Below, piece after piece: positions 7,936 to 16,384 of a stretch of DNA of 46,914 nucleotides. A program made the translations under genes and the position numbers. The notes under the pieces are model-generated. The model had not been told where the DNA came from. It saw nothing but the letters and a program-made list of their open reading frames with translations, and ran no database searches. Position 1 is the first letter of the stretch; every line of letters starts with the position of its first letter. Source of the DNA: Verrucomicrobiales bacterium (GTDB lineage Bacteria > Verrucomicrobiota > Verrucomicrobiae > Limisphaerales > UBA1100); the NCBI GenBank assembly GCA_002721895.1, contig PBLV01000045.1:1-46914 (forward strand), written 5' to 3'.

Positions 7936-9282
7936 ATGCTTGACCTAAGACACACGCGAAGGAACTTCCTGCAATCCAGCATCGGCTTGGCCGGCTTGAC
8001 CCTGCCCACATTCCTCAAGGCCAAGGCCAGCGCAACCCCCACGCGACGTGGGGCGAAATCGTGCATCATCGTCTACACTTGGGGTGGCATGAGCCACTAC
8101 GAGTCCTTCGATCCCAAGCCCGAGGCACCCTCGGAATTCCGCGGCATTTTCAAGCACATCCCAACCGCCACGCCCGGCATCAACTACTGCGAGTACCTGC
8201 CTCAGCTGGCCAAGCACTCCGAGAAACTCGCCCTCGTCCGCTCCGTGCACCACCGCCACGGCGGCCACGGTGCCGGCATGTACATCAACATGACCGGCCA
8301 CAACCCCGTCGGCGCAAAGCCCAAGAGCCGCAAGAACTGGCCCTCCTTGGCCTCCATGCTCTCCTATTTTCACAACCCCGCCGCTGGCACACCACGCGCC
8401 ATCCGCATGCCCTACTCCATGTACGACAACGGCGGACAGCAATCCGGCGAGCACGCCGGCTGGATGGGCTCCAAGTACGATCCTATCCTCGTGCGCACCC
8501 CCGCCGGCCAGCCATGGCGCGGCGTCAACCGCTACAACGACCGCGAACTGAACCTCAAACTGAACCTTGAGAAGGATCGCATCGCGGATCGGCGCGGTCT
8601 CCTCACTCAACTCGACAACGCCCGCACTGAGGAAACCGCCTACGAACAACTCGACCACTACTCCCGCATGGCCGCCGACATGCTGCTCGGCTCCCCCGTG
8701 CGCGACGCCTACGACTTGGAGAAGGAAGACCCCAAAATTCGCGCCATGTACGGCGACCACATGGGCGGCCAATCCCTGCTGCTTTCCCGCCGCCTCGTGG
8801 AAGCCGGTGTGCCCGTGGTGCAAACCCTCCTCTCCGCCAGCGACCTCGCCGGTGGCAGCGGCGACAACTGGGACACCCACAAGAATCATTTCCCCAAGAT
8901 GAAGGACCGGCTCCTGCCAGTCTTCGACAAATCCGTCTCCGCCTTCCTTACCGACCTTGAAATGCGAGGCATGCTCGAGGAAACCCTCGTGGTCTTCCTC
9001 ACCGACTTTGGTCGCACCCCCAAGGTCAACGGCAATGGCGGCCGCGACCATTATCCCAACGTCTATACCCTCGCCTTGGCCGGCGGCGGCATCCGCGGCG
9101 GCCAAGCCTACGGTGCCAGTGACAAGAAGGGTACGGAGCCCGCCGAGAACATGTGCGCCCCCGCCGATATCCACGCAACCGTGTTCAAGGCCATGGGCAT
9201 CGACCACAAGACTGAGCTCAACGACCCCATCGAAGGCCGCCCCTTCATGCTCTGCGACGGCGAACCGCTCCCGTTATTCTAA
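7936..9282 (+). CDS. DUF1501 family protein, Tat-type signal (second copy)
   Basis: The protein has 448 residues. The ATG is preceded by GAGGG and gives a twin-arginine signal (HTRRNFLQSSIGLAGLTL). Conserved DUF1501 segments are visible: KSCIIVYTWGGMSHYESFDPKP, LVRSVHHRHGGHGAGMYINMTGH, NWDTHKNHF, LVVFLTDFGRTPKVNGNGGRDHY and PADIHATVFKAMGIDH. It differs clearly from the copy at 582-2024 (TDFGRTP versus GEFGRMP; a different central region), so it is not a recent duplicate. No DUF1549/DUF1553 gene adjoins it; the next gene is an exported alpha/beta hydrolase 175 bases downstream. It has its own candidate promoter. The catalytic role of the family is unknown. Confidence 0.9.
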   Translation: MLDLRHTRRNFLQSSIGLAGLTLPTFLKAKASATPTRRGAKSCIIVYTWGGMSHYESFDPKPEAPSEFRGIFKHIPTATPGINYCEYLPQLAKHSEKLALVRSVHHRHGGHGAGMYINMTGHNPVGAKPKSRKNWPSLASMLSYFHNPAAGTPRAIRMPYSMYDNGGQQSGEHAGWMGSKYDPILVRTPAGQPWRGVNRYNDRELNLKLNLEKDRIADRRGLLTQLDNARTEETAYEQLDHYSRMAADMLLGSPVRDAYDLEKEDPKIRAMYGDHMGGQSLLLSRRLVEAGVPVVQTLLSASDLAGGSGDNWDTHKNHFPKMKDRLLPVFDKSVSAFLTDLEMRGMLEETLVVFLTDFGRTPKVNGNGGRDHYPNVYTLALAGGGIRGGQAYGASDKKGTEPAENMCAPADIHATVFKAMGIDHKTELNDPIEGRPFMLCDGEPLPLF

Positions 9283-9457
9283 TTCGCCAAACACCCGACG
9301 CGCCGTGGACCTAGGCGGCGGCCCGGCCTACAAATGCGGTGGGATAAAATTCTGGTTCTACCTCCGCACCTTTTCAATCCCTCCGCGTGAGGATTCATCA
9401 ACCGGCTGGCCCAGCGAAATAGTTGCGCCCGTTCCATCGCCCCGCCACACTGGGGGC

Positions 9458-11356
9458 ATGTTCCGTTTACTGCTTCTGTTCAGCTTGTTGACCGCTGATG
9501 CGCGGGCTGAGCTGCGGGTGTTGCCCAAGGATTTCAACACGGTCAAAAAGCAACAAATGATGCGTGCCTACCTGCGCAAGCAAGTGCACGCGGCGATGGA
9601 CGCACGATTAAAGGAACTGGAAGATGCCTTAAAAAACCCAGCGGCGATGGCGACGTATCAGGCGAAGCGAAAAGATTTTCTGCGGTGGACTCTGGGTGAT
9701 ATGCCGAAACGCACCCCGCTCAACGCGCGCGTAACGGGGGTGCTGCGCGAGGAGGGGCTCACGATTGAAAAGGTGCTTTTCGAGAGTCGGCCCGGATTTT
9801 TCGTGACGGCAAATGTCTACCGGCCCGCGGGCAAAGGGCCGTTCCCGGCGGTGCTGCATCCGTGCGGTCACTCGGCCAACGGCAAGGCGTACAAGGAGTA
9901 TCAGAAGGCCAATCGCCTGCTCGCGCAGCACGGGTTTGTGGTGTTGTGCTACGACCCCATCGGTCAGGGCGAACGTCGGCAGCTGATCAACGCTGACGGG
10001 CGGTTGCCATTGCGGCCCACCAGCGAACACGCCGTGCTGGGTCCCGCGCCAATCTTGTTGGGCGGCGGGCTGGGTCGTTGGATGGTGTGGGACGGTGTGC
10101 GCGCGCTGGATTATCTCGCCGGCCGGCCGGAGGTGGATGCCAAGCGGCTCGGTTGCATGGGCAACTCCGGCGGCGGCAACTTGACGAGTTTTTTGATGGC
10201 GTACGATGATCGCATCGTGGCCGCCGCGCCGGGATGTTTCATAACCACGCACCGGCGTAAGAATGAAAAACCCGGCCCGGGCGATGCGGAGCAGAATCTC
10301 TTCGCGCAGATCCGAGAGGGATTTGATCATCCGGACTTTATTCTGACACGCGCACCCAAGCCCACACTCATTTTGGCCGCCACACAGGATTTCGTGCCCA
10401 TCGAGGGAACATGGGAAGCCTTTCGCCAAGCGCAACGAGCGTACACGGTATTTGGCCTGCCCGAGCGAATTGCTTTGATTGAGGCCAACGAAAAGCATGG
10501 TTTCAGTCGGCGACTGCGCGAGGGGGCCGCTCGTTTTTTTGTGCGCTGGCTGCAGGGTCGCCACGTGGAAATCATCGAACCGGAAAATGTGCCCGTGCGT
10601 GCCGAGGCCGACCTGTGGGCCACGCCTGATGGACAAGTGTTGAGGCTAAAGAATGCTCGGTCTATTTTCGACTGGTTTAAGGCTGACGCCAGGCAACTCG
10701 CCGTCCAGCACAAGCCGCTTACTCGTGAGCGCCTACGCGCGATCACCGGCATTCGCGCGCCGAAGGATTTGCCCATAGCCAAAGTCACAGAGCGTCTTCG
10801 CGAAGGCCTGCCCCAGCCGCTTATTTTTACACCCGAAACCGGCATCTCCCTGCCCGCGCTCTACTGGCCGCAAGGCAAACAAACGCCCATCTTGATCACC
10901 CCCGCTGACGGCCTCAAAACCGTATTCCCCCAAATCGCCAAGCTACAGGCAGACGGGCATCCCGTGCTGGCTGTAGACCTTCGGGATCTTGGCGAAACTG
11001 CCACGCGGAACTGGCGCTTTTACGGCGCGGACTGGTACATCGGCTACCTCCTCGGTCACTCATTCCTCGCCATGCGTACCGAGGATATCTTCACCTGTGC
11101 CCACTGGCTGGCCCAAGCACACTACACAAAATCAATCCATCTCATCGCCCATGGCGAAACCGTCACTGCCGCGCAACACGCCGCTGCGCTGGAGCCGAAG
11201 CTCATTTCCAAGATCACCCTTGCAAATCCATCCCCCGACTGGCAATCCCTCCTCACCCATCGCCAAGCCAACCGGTATCTACACACCGTACATCCCCGAG
11301 CGCTGCGGTACTACGATCTGCCAGATCTCAAAAAGCTCCAGGCGGGCGGAAATTGA
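9458..11356 (+). CDS. Exported tandem alpha/beta hydrolase (acetyl xylan esterase-like)
   Basis: The protein has 632 residues. ATG 9458 gives a signal peptide ending near ADARA. The first hydrolase domain (about 110-360) has VLHPCGHS, a nucleophile elbow GNSGGG with Ser237, Asp311 in ATQDFVP and His347 in EKHGFS, a complete catalytic triad. It resembles the AXE1/abhydrolase_7 group of acetyl esterases that deacetylate polysaccharides. The second half (about 440-620) repeats the fold (PILITPADG, VLAVDLRDLGET, SIHLIAHGETVTAA), but the elbow reads AHGET with Gly in place of the catalytic Ser, so this domain is probably inactive and may bind substrate or partner. An in-frame extension upstream overlaps the DUF1501 gene and was rejected. 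Context suggests polysaccharide turnover. Confidence 0.8.
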   Translation: MFRLLLLFSLLTADARAELRVLPKDFNTVKKQQMMRAYLRKQVHAAMDARLKELEDALKNPAAMATYQAKRKDFLRWTLGDMPKRTPLNARVTGVLREEGLTIEKVLFESRPGFFVTANVYRPAGKGPFPAVLHPCGHSANGKAYKEYQKANRLLAQHGFVVLCYDPIGQGERRQLINADGRLPLRPTSEHAVLGPAPILLGGGLGRWMVWDGVRALDYLAGRPEVDAKRLGCMGNSGGGNLTSFLMAYDDRIVAAAPGCFITTHRRKNEKPGPGDAEQNLFAQIREGFDHPDFILTRAPKPTLILAATQDFVPIEGTWEAFRQAQRAYTVFGLPERIALIEANEKHGFSRRLREGAARFFVRWLQGRHVEIIEPENVPVRAEADLWATPDGQVLRLKNARSIFDWFKADARQLAVQHKPLTRERLRAITGIRAPKDLPIAKVTERLREGLPQPLIFTPETGISLPALYWPQGKQTPILITPADGLKTVFPQIAKLQADGHPVLAVDLRDLGETATRNWRFYGADWYIGYLLGHSFLAMRTEDIFTCAHWLAQAHYTKSIHLIAHGETVTAAQHAAALEPKLISKITLANPSPDWQSLLTHRQANRYLHTVHPRALRYYDLPDLKKLQAGGN

Positions 11357-11367
11357 TCAATCGTACT

Positions 11368-11397
11368 CGTACTCAATCATCATCGATTAGGAGTACG
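11368..11397. terminator. Hairpin after the alpha/beta hydrolase gene, possible terminator
   Basis: CGTACTC-AATC pairs with GATT-(AG bulge)-GAGTACG around the 6-base loop ATCATC, 11 bases after the stop codon. It lacks a T-tract on either strand, so it may be a weak or Rho-assisted terminator or an mRNA-stabilising stem. The upstream arm is itself part of the repeated TCGTACTCGTACTC. Confidence 0.3.
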
Positions 11398-11418
11398 GGG
11401 AGGGGGTGTGATTACGAG

Positions 11419-11446
11419 AATTGGCGTTTGCCAATTTCATTGCCAA
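11419..11446. promoter_or_regulatory. Palindrome AATTGGC-gttt-GCCAATT plus third half-site
   Basis: Perfect 7-bp arms with a 4-base centre occupy 11419-11436; a further TTGCCAA at 11440-11446 repeats the right half-site (11428-11434) 12 bases on. The cluster lies 28 bases before the RidA ATG. Symmetric TTGGC/GCCAA sites are typical of dimeric HTH repressors, so this is a candidate operator for the RidA and lactonase genes. No regulator gene is adjacent. Confidence 0.4.
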
Positions 11447-11474
11447 GGCAGGTGGCGCGCGGCAACCTTCCCGC

Positions 11475-11918
11475 ATGAATCCCGAGGACAAGGCGAAGGA
11501 ACTGGGCGTTGAATTCACCAAACAGGAACCCGGTTACTTGAATCTCTGCATTCGCAGCGGCAACCTGCTCATCACCAGCGGCCACACCAGCACCGCCACC
11601 GGCGTGCTCGGCGCCGGCTTGTCCGTCGAGGATGGCTACGCCGCCGCCAAGGATTGCGCGCAAAAGATTCTCAACTCCGTCCACAACGCGCACGGTACCA
11701 TCAACGGGCTCAAGGTCATCAAGCTCCTCGGCTGCGTTTACTCCGCTCCCGACTTCACCGACCAACACCTCGTCATCAACGGCGCCAGCGATCTGCTCCA
11801 CGAGATTTACGGCAAGGACGGAGACGGCTACCACGCCCGCAGCGCCCTCGGCTTCGCCGCCCTCCCCACCGGCGCCGCCGTGGAAGTGGAGGCGATTTTT
11901 GAGATTGTGGAGGCATAA
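11475..11918 (+). CDS. RidA/YjgF-family protein
   Basis: The protein has 147 residues, the longer RidA subtype (the short enamine deaminase is near 130). Family features are visible: GNLLITSGHTS, a VEDGYAAAKDCAQKILNSVHNAHGTINGLKVIKLLGCVYSAPDFTDQHLVINGASDLLHEIYG core, and the C-terminal HARSALGFAALPTGAAVEVEAIFEI. The usual catalytic Arg near the C-terminus is seen as the Arg of HARSALG. RidA proteins hydrolyse reactive imine/enamine intermediates from PLP enzymes; longer forms are less well characterised. The ATG at 11475 starts just after the palindrome cluster; a TTG farther upstream would run through that cluster and was rejected. The lactonase gene starts 12 bases downstream, so the two are probably co-transcribed. 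Confidence 0.85.
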   Translation: MNPEDKAKELGVEFTKQEPGYLNLCIRSGNLLITSGHTSTATGVLGAGLSVEDGYAAAKDCAQKILNSVHNAHGTINGLKVIKLLGCVYSAPDFTDQHLVINGASDLLHEIYGKDGDGYHARSALGFAALPTGAAVEVEAIFEIVEA

Positions 11919-11930
11919 ACGTTGAGACCC

Positions 11931-12956
11931 ATGAAACTCTTTTCGAACAGAATCGAAATTAGGACAGCGAACCCATCCAGTCTCTTTTTAGCCGTCTGGC
12001 TGATGGGTGCGCTGGGGCTGGGAGCCGCGGTGTTCAAGCCGCAGGCCCAGGATGCCATCACGCCAAAGAACATCGCCATGGATATGGTTTGGGCGGAGGG
12101 AAAATTCACGGAAGGCCCCACGCTCGGCCCAAAGGGGGTGATATTTTTCTCAGATATTGGAAATCGGACGATGCGTTTTGACCCGGCCACGGGCAAGACG
12201 ACTGTGTTCCGCCCAGAGAGCGGCAAGTCAAACGGCTTGATGATGGATCGCAAGGGCCGGCTTGTGGCCTGCGAGGGTGCGCATGGCGGAGGCCGACGCG
12301 TGAGCTTGACCACTATGGATGGCAAAACCCGCACGCTGGTCGACCGCTGGATGGGCAAGCGGTTCAATTCGCCCAACGACTTGGCGATTGATGGGAAGGA
12401 CCGGATTTATTTCACCGACCCACGCTACGGTGGCGGCGATGACCGGGAGCTGGATTTTGAAGGGATTTTTCTCATCACCGGGAAAAATGTCGTGTTGGCT
12501 ACAAAAGACATTCAACGGCCCAACGGAATTCTCGTGTCCCTCGATGGACAGCATGTTTTCGCGGCGGACAACCACAGCGATCCCCAAAAAAACCACCACC
12601 TTGTCCGGTTCAACGTGCAAAAAGATGGAACCTTGGTGAACAAGAAAATCCTTTTTGATTTTGGCCCCAATCGCCGGGGAATAGACGGGATGACCATGGA
12701 CACCAAGGGAAACCTGTATGCCACCGCGGGACGAGAGAAGCATGCGGGTATTTATGTGTTCTCTCCCGCAGGCGAACACCTTGCCTTTATCCCCACTCCG
12801 GGGCCACCGACCAATTGCGTCTTTGGCGGCGGGAAGGAAAAGAACGTGCTTTATATCACCGCTCAAGCGCCTCCGGTGAAGGGTGGAAAACGTCCGTGGG
12901 CCTTGTTTCGCACCAAGCTGAAGACAACGGGTCTACACATTTACCCCTCCAAATAG
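11931..12956 (+). CDS. Exported SMP-30/gluconolactonase-like protein
   Basis: The protein has 341 residues. ATG 11931 gives a signal peptide with a hydrophobic stretch (SLFLAVWLMGALGLGAAV). The SMP-30/gluconolactonase/LRE beta-propeller is seen in KFTEGPTLGPKGVIFFSDI (metal-ligand Glu), FNSPNDLAIDGKDRIYFTDPRYGG (Asn), RPNGILVSLDGQHVFAADN (Asp) and GIDGMTMDTKGNLYATAG. The four metal-binding positions of the family therefore appear to be kept. Members hydrolyse sugar lactones or related esters with a bound divalent cation. Export indicates action outside the cytoplasm, probably on carbohydrate-derived lactones (inference). It lies 12 bases after RidA. A TTG nine bases upstream is in frame but weaker. 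Confidence 0.85.
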   Translation: MKLFSNRIEIRTANPSSLFLAVWLMGALGLGAAVFKPQAQDAITPKNIAMDMVWAEGKFTEGPTLGPKGVIFFSDIGNRTMRFDPATGKTTVFRPESGKSNGLMMDRKGRLVACEGAHGGGRRVSLTTMDGKTRTLVDRWMGKRFNSPNDLAIDGKDRIYFTDPRYGGGDDRELDFEGIFLITGKNVVLATKDIQRPNGILVSLDGQHVFAADNHSDPQKNHHLVRFNVQKDGTLVNKKILFDFGPNRRGIDGMTMDTKGNLYATAGREKHAGIYVFSPAGEHLAFIPTPGPPTNCVFGGGKEKNVLYITAQAPPVKGGKRPWALFRTKLKTTGLHIYPSK

Positions 12957-13023
12957 CCCGGTCGCGGCCACCATCAAGGCGTAGCTGGGGATAGGCTGTC
13001 GGTGAGCGGCGAGCACGGAGGCT

Positions 13024-14595
13024 TTAAACAATGCCCGAGCTAATCTCGATGCCTTGGAACCACATTTCCAACTGCTGCGGATTGGTGCAGTTGTCCATCG
13101 CGATTTCCTTGCTGATGCGGCCATCGTTCACGAGGTTGTACATGCACTTGTTGAAGCTCAGCATGCCGTCGTCCTCGCTGACGTCGATGCAGGCGGGAAG
13201 CTTGTTCAACTCGCCGTCAAAGATCTTCTGCTTAATCAGTGGCGTGCCGATCATGATTTCCTGAGCGGGCACCATGCCGCCATCGAGCGTGGGGCACATG
13301 CGCTGAGCAACGGCGCCGACAATGACCTCACTATATTTCTTGCGCTGCATCTCACGCTCTTCCTCAGGGAAAAAGTCGAGCAAACGGCCGGGCACTGAGG
13401 CTGCTGTCCGAGTGTGAACAGTGGACAACACCATCGCACCAGTGTCCGCCGCCCGCATGGCCGCACCGATGGAGGTGGCGTCCCGCATCTCACCCACGAG
13501 GACCATGTCTGGATCCTGCCGGAGAGCACTTTTCAATGCGCGCTGAAAGGTCATCGTGTCCAAGCCCACCTCGCGCTGCTCGATGACGCACTGATCGTCG
13601 TCGAACATCATCTCAACCGGATCCTCAATAGTGACGATGTGCTTCCGGAAATTCTTGTTCAAGTGCATGACCATCGCGGCCATGGTGGTGGACTTGCCCG
13701 ATCCGGTGATACCGGCCAGCAACGTCAGCCCGCGCTTGGCCTCCGAGAGTTTCAGGCAGATCGGGTTGATACCCAGTTTCTCAATGGGCGGAAGGTCATT
13801 CTTAATGTACCGCATGGCCATCGCCCACTTGCTGCATTGCGAGAAGACGTTGACGCGGAAACGGCCAAATTTTGGATTGAAGTAAGAAAAATCTACCTCG
13901 CGGTCCTTTTTAAAATCCTCCACGAAGTGCTCAGGACACATGCTGAAGATGACCTTCTCAATCCACTTGCGGGTGGGCATCGGAAAATCCCGGTCGCGCA
14001 AACCACGGCTCATCCGGAAATGGATATAGGTGTCCTCCTTGATGTGAAGGTCGGCCACATCCTCATTGACGGCATCCTGCAAAACCATGTCAAACAAGCG
14101 CAGATCTTCATCCTCGATGGACATGTCCGGCTCGATACCCTCGGAAGTAAGCAGCAGACCTGCGGGAAACCGAAGACTGATGTCCTCCTCATCGCGCAAC
14201 GTGACCCCGCCGTTGGGATCGCGCTCGCGATTGATCAAGTCCATGTTTGCCGGCGGTTGCTCCTTGGCCGGTACCTCGGCGGGTGCCCCCACCTCCTCGA
14301 CCGATGTCTGGGCAACATCCGGATCAGCGGCGGGCGGCGCACTATCAGTGGGAGGAGCCTCTGGAACGGGTGCCGGAGTTGCCGGGGGAGCCTCCACAAC
14401 CGCGGTCGCCGGCGGCTGTTCCGCCACCTCGGGCGGCGCGGGACTTGGCGGCGGAGCCACGGCCGCACTGGGCGAAGGCGGAGGTGCCATCGCCCCCGGA
14501 CTGGAGGGAGGCGCGGCGGCCACGGCAGGCTGCGCATAAGCTTCCTCGGCCTGATATGCAGCCGGAGCCTCGGCGGGTGTCGGTGGTGGTTCCAT
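13024..14595 (-). CDS. pilT: PilT/PilU-type twitching ATPase with Pro/Ala-rich N-terminus
   Basis: The protein has 523 residues, much longer than the usual 345-380 of PilT. Residues 1-115 are Pro/Ala-rich and of low complexity (runs such as MAPPPSPSAAVAPPPSPAPP). An acidic stretch follows, then the ATPase: Walker A GITGSGKS at 295-302, Asp box VTIEDPVE, Walker B with PDMVLVGEMRD at 363-372 and the His box STVHT with His394. GEMRD is characteristic of PilT. The C-terminal MYNLVNDGRISKEIAMDN occupies the place of the PilT AIRNLIREGK motif but matches poorly. PilT powers type IV pilus retraction on the inner membrane. It is 68 bases downstream of fabH, last in that minus-strand run. PilU is the alternative assignment. 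Confidence 0.85.
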   Translation of the reverse strand: MEPPPTPAEAPAAYQAEEAYAQPAVAAAPPSSPGAMAPPPSPSAAVAPPPSPAPPEVAEQPPATAVVEAPPATPAPVPEAPPTDSAPPAADPDVAQTSVEEVGAPAEVPAKEQPPANMDLINRERDPNGGVTLRDEEDISLRFPAGLLLTSEGIEPDMSIEDEDLRLFDMVLQDAVNEDVADLHIKEDTYIHFRMSRGLRDRDFPMPTRKWIEKVIFSMCPEHFVEDFKKDREVDFSYFNPKFGRFRVNVFSQCSKWAMAMRYIKNDLPPIEKLGINPICLKLSEAKRGLTLLAGITGSGKSTTMAAMVMHLNKNFRKHIVTIEDPVEMMFDDDQCVIEQREVGLDTMTFQRALKSALRQDPDMVLVGEMRDATSIGAAMRAADTGAMVLSTVHTRTAASVPGRLLDFFPEEEREMQRKKYSEVIVGAVAQRMCPTLDGGMVPAQEIMIGTPLIKQKIFDGELNKLPACIDVSEDDGMLSFNKCMYNLVNDGRISKEIAMDNCTNPQQLEMWFQGIEISSGIV

Positions 14596-14663
14596 GTCTT
14601 GTCAGACCCTACGGTCTAATCCGACATTTTGCCAGCTTGTTTCAACAAAAAGGCCAGCCTAAG

Positions 14664-15653
14664 TCACCACTCCAGCACCGTCGCACCCCAAGTCAATCCG
14701 GCCCCAAAGGCGACAATGAGGATCAGGTCGCCTCGCTCAATGTGGCCGGCGGTCAGAGCCTCGTCCAGAGCCACGGCCACACTGGCGGCAGAGGTGTTGC
14801 CGTATTTTTGAAGGTTTACGAAAACTTGACCCTCCGTCGCTCCCAGCCGGTCGCCCACGGCGCTGATGATTCGCTGGTTGGCTTGGTGGGGGATGATGCA
14901 TTTAATGTCTTCGATACCCACCCCGGCACGCTCAAGCACTTCCTTGGCAGCGGCGGTCATGGCGGTAACGGCGTTTTTGTAGACCTCCTTGCCTTCCATT
15001 TTCAGGAAATGGAAACGGTCGTTCACCGAGTCCACGGTGGCGGGTTGCCGACACCCTCCGCCGGGCATGGCCAAGATATCGGCCTTGCCGCCGTCACTGC
15101 CCAGTCGCGTGGCCAGCACCCCGCGTGAACCCGCGCGCCGTTGCAAGACAGCCGCGCCCGCGCCATCCCCAAACAGGACGCAAGTGTTGCGGTCTTTCCA
15201 GTCGATGATTGATGAGAGTTTCTCCGCACCAATGATCAGGACATTTGCATATGTGCCGCTCTCCACGAATTGGCGGCCAATCTCCAGCGCGTAGAGAAAA
15301 CCGGTGCAGGCCGCCTCCAAGTCAAAGGCAGCGGCACGCGCCGCACCCAATTCCTGTTGAACGAGGCATGCCGTGGCGGGAAATGGCATATCCGGCGTGA
15401 TGGTTGCCACGATCACCAAGTCCAAGTCGGCGGCGTCAAGGCCCGCGCGTTCCAACGCGATGCGTCCGGCTGCCGTGGCCATGGTGGAGGTGTGCTCTCC
15501 GTCCGCTGCCATGCGCCGCTCTTTGATGCCTGTCCGCGTGGTGATCCAGTCGTCAGAGGTCTCGACGATCTTCTCGAGATCAGCGTTGGCGAGCACGCGC
15601 TCAGGCACGTACGAACCGATGCCAGTGATGGCACAACCCTCAGCCATGGGCAT
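14664..15653 (-). CDS. fabH: 3-oxoacyl-ACP synthase III (FabH)
   Basis: The protein has 329 residues, the normal FabH length. It condenses acetyl-CoA with malonyl-ACP to start type II fatty acid synthesis in the cytoplasm. The catalytic triad is visible: Cys116 in DLEAACTGFLYAL, His256 in IIPHQANQRII and Asn286 in YGNTSAAS. DDWITTRTGIKERR near the N-terminus and the C-terminal GAGLTWGATVLEW are characteristic. Either Met1 or Met3 could be the start. It lies 27 bases downstream of rpmF in the order coaD, DUF177, rpmF, fabH, pilT. In most bacteria plsX sits between rpmF and fabH; there is no plsX here. Confidence 0.96.
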   Translation of the reverse strand: MPMAEGCAITGIGSYVPERVLANADLEKIVETSDDWITTRTGIKERRMAADGEHTSTMATAAGRIALERAGLDAADLDLVIVATITPDMPFPATACLVQQELGAARAAAFDLEAACTGFLYALEIGRQFVESGTYANVLIIGAEKLSSIIDWKDRNTCVLFGDGAGAAVLQRRAGSRGVLATRLGSDGGKADILAMPGGGCRQPATVDSVNDRFHFLKMEGKEVYKNAVTAMTAAAKEVLERAGVGIEDIKCIIPHQANQRIISAVGDRLGATEGQVFVNLQKYGNTSAASVAVALDEALTAGHIERGDLILIVAFGAGLTWGATVLEW

Positions 15654-15680
15654 CCGAAGCAGAGTCTAGAACGCGGCCGG

Positions 15681-15869
15681 TCAGGCGCCCGCGGAGACGG
15701 AAACAACCTGGCGGCCCTTGTAAAAGCCGCACGCCGGACAAACCCGATGGGGCACGTAGGGCTCCGCGCACTGCGGACAGGTGGTCACCTGAGGCAGCAC
15801 CACTCGGCTGTTGGACGCCTGGCGCTTGCGTTTGCGAGGGCGCGATGTCTTTCGTTTTGGTACCGGCAT
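15681..15869 (-). CDS. rpmF: 50S ribosomal protein L32
   Basis: The protein has 62 residues and the typical start MPVPKRKTSRPRKRKR. A zinc ribbon is formed by CPQC and CPAC (CTTCPQCAEP type), then a GFYKGR ending. It is a component of the large ribosomal subunit. AAGGAAAG precedes the ATG, overlapping the end of the DUF177 gene. The DUF177-rpmF pair is a conserved bacterial arrangement. Confidence 0.97.
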   Translation of the reverse strand: MPVPKRKTSRPRKRKRQASNSRVVLPQVTTCPQCAEPYVPHRVCPACGFYKGRQVVSVSAGA

Positions 15870-15878
15870 TGTCTTTCC

Positions 15879-16352
15879 TTAATCGCTTTTCCACTCATCC
15901 AGCCGCGCCCAAGGCGACTCCTCGGGATCAGCCGTCGCGGCGTCCCCGTTGGTCTTCGATGCGAGGCCGGCACAGTCCGGCGCACACAGCGGATGCCGCG
16001 GAAAGCCAAGCAGAATATCTTCCCTCAGTACCGGAGTCAAGTCCACGGCTTCCTCCTTGATCTCCACCGCATCCTCCCCTGTCAGCGGCAAATGCGCCGT
16101 CCATTCGGGAAGTGTCACGGTATGAACAAAGGGTTGTAGACAGCGCGCACAGTCGCAATCCAACGGTATGTCGAGTCGGCCGCGCACCAGCAGTGCATCC
16201 TCCAAGAGGGATGCCTCCAGATTGTAGGTCAGTGGCTGGACCGAGCGGATTAGCTCGTCATCCTCGATAATACCCAGTTTTTCCGCCGGAATTTCCCCCA
16301 CGAGGGGCAGGTCTCCCTCCTTCAACGCTTCCAGATTCACTTGCAGTGTCAT
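15879..16352 (-). CDS. DUF177 (YceD-like) protein
   Basis: The protein has 157 residues. The ATG at 16352 was chosen over an in-frame ATG seven codons upstream because it follows a strong GGGAGGAGG ribosome binding site. DUF177 features are present: a beta-rich N-terminal half, CDCARCLQPF with paired cysteines, an acidic VEIKEEAVDLTPVLREDILLGFPRHPLC segment and a second Cys pair (CAPDCAGL). The family is linked to 23S rRNA accumulation and is almost always next to rpmF, as here (9 bases apart). It is 32 bases downstream of coaD. Confidence 0.92.
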   Translation of the reverse strand: MTLQVNLEALKEGDLPLVGEIPAEKLGIIEDDELIRSVQPLTYNLEASLLEDALLVRGRLDIPLDCDCARCLQPFVHTVTLPEWTAHLPLTGEDAVEIKEEAVDLTPVLREDILLGFPRHPLCAPDCAGLASKTNGDAATADPEESPWARLDEWKSD

Positions 16353-16354
16353 GG

Positions 16355-16363
16355 CCTCCTCCC
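16355..16363 (-). promoter_or_regulatory. Strong ribosome binding site deciding the DUF177 start
   Basis: GGGAGGAGG ends two bases before the ATG at 16352, with its anti-SD core GGAGG centred about 6-8 bases away. It fixes the start and rules out the longer reading, which would place the site inside the gene. Confidence 0.7.
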
Positions 16364-16384
16364 TCTGTTTCAAAGGTACACGAA

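Noticed and set aside
7945..9207. Long minus-strand open frame opposite the second DUF1501 gene
   Set aside because: It is the antisense of a clearly conserved gene, is full of Gly/Val/His runs typical of a GC-rich shadow frame and has no recognisable motif.
9295..9340. GC-rich segment after the second DUF1501 gene as a REP-like element
   Set aside because: It has the look of a dispersed GC-rich repeat, but no second copy or clear stem-loop was seen in the window.
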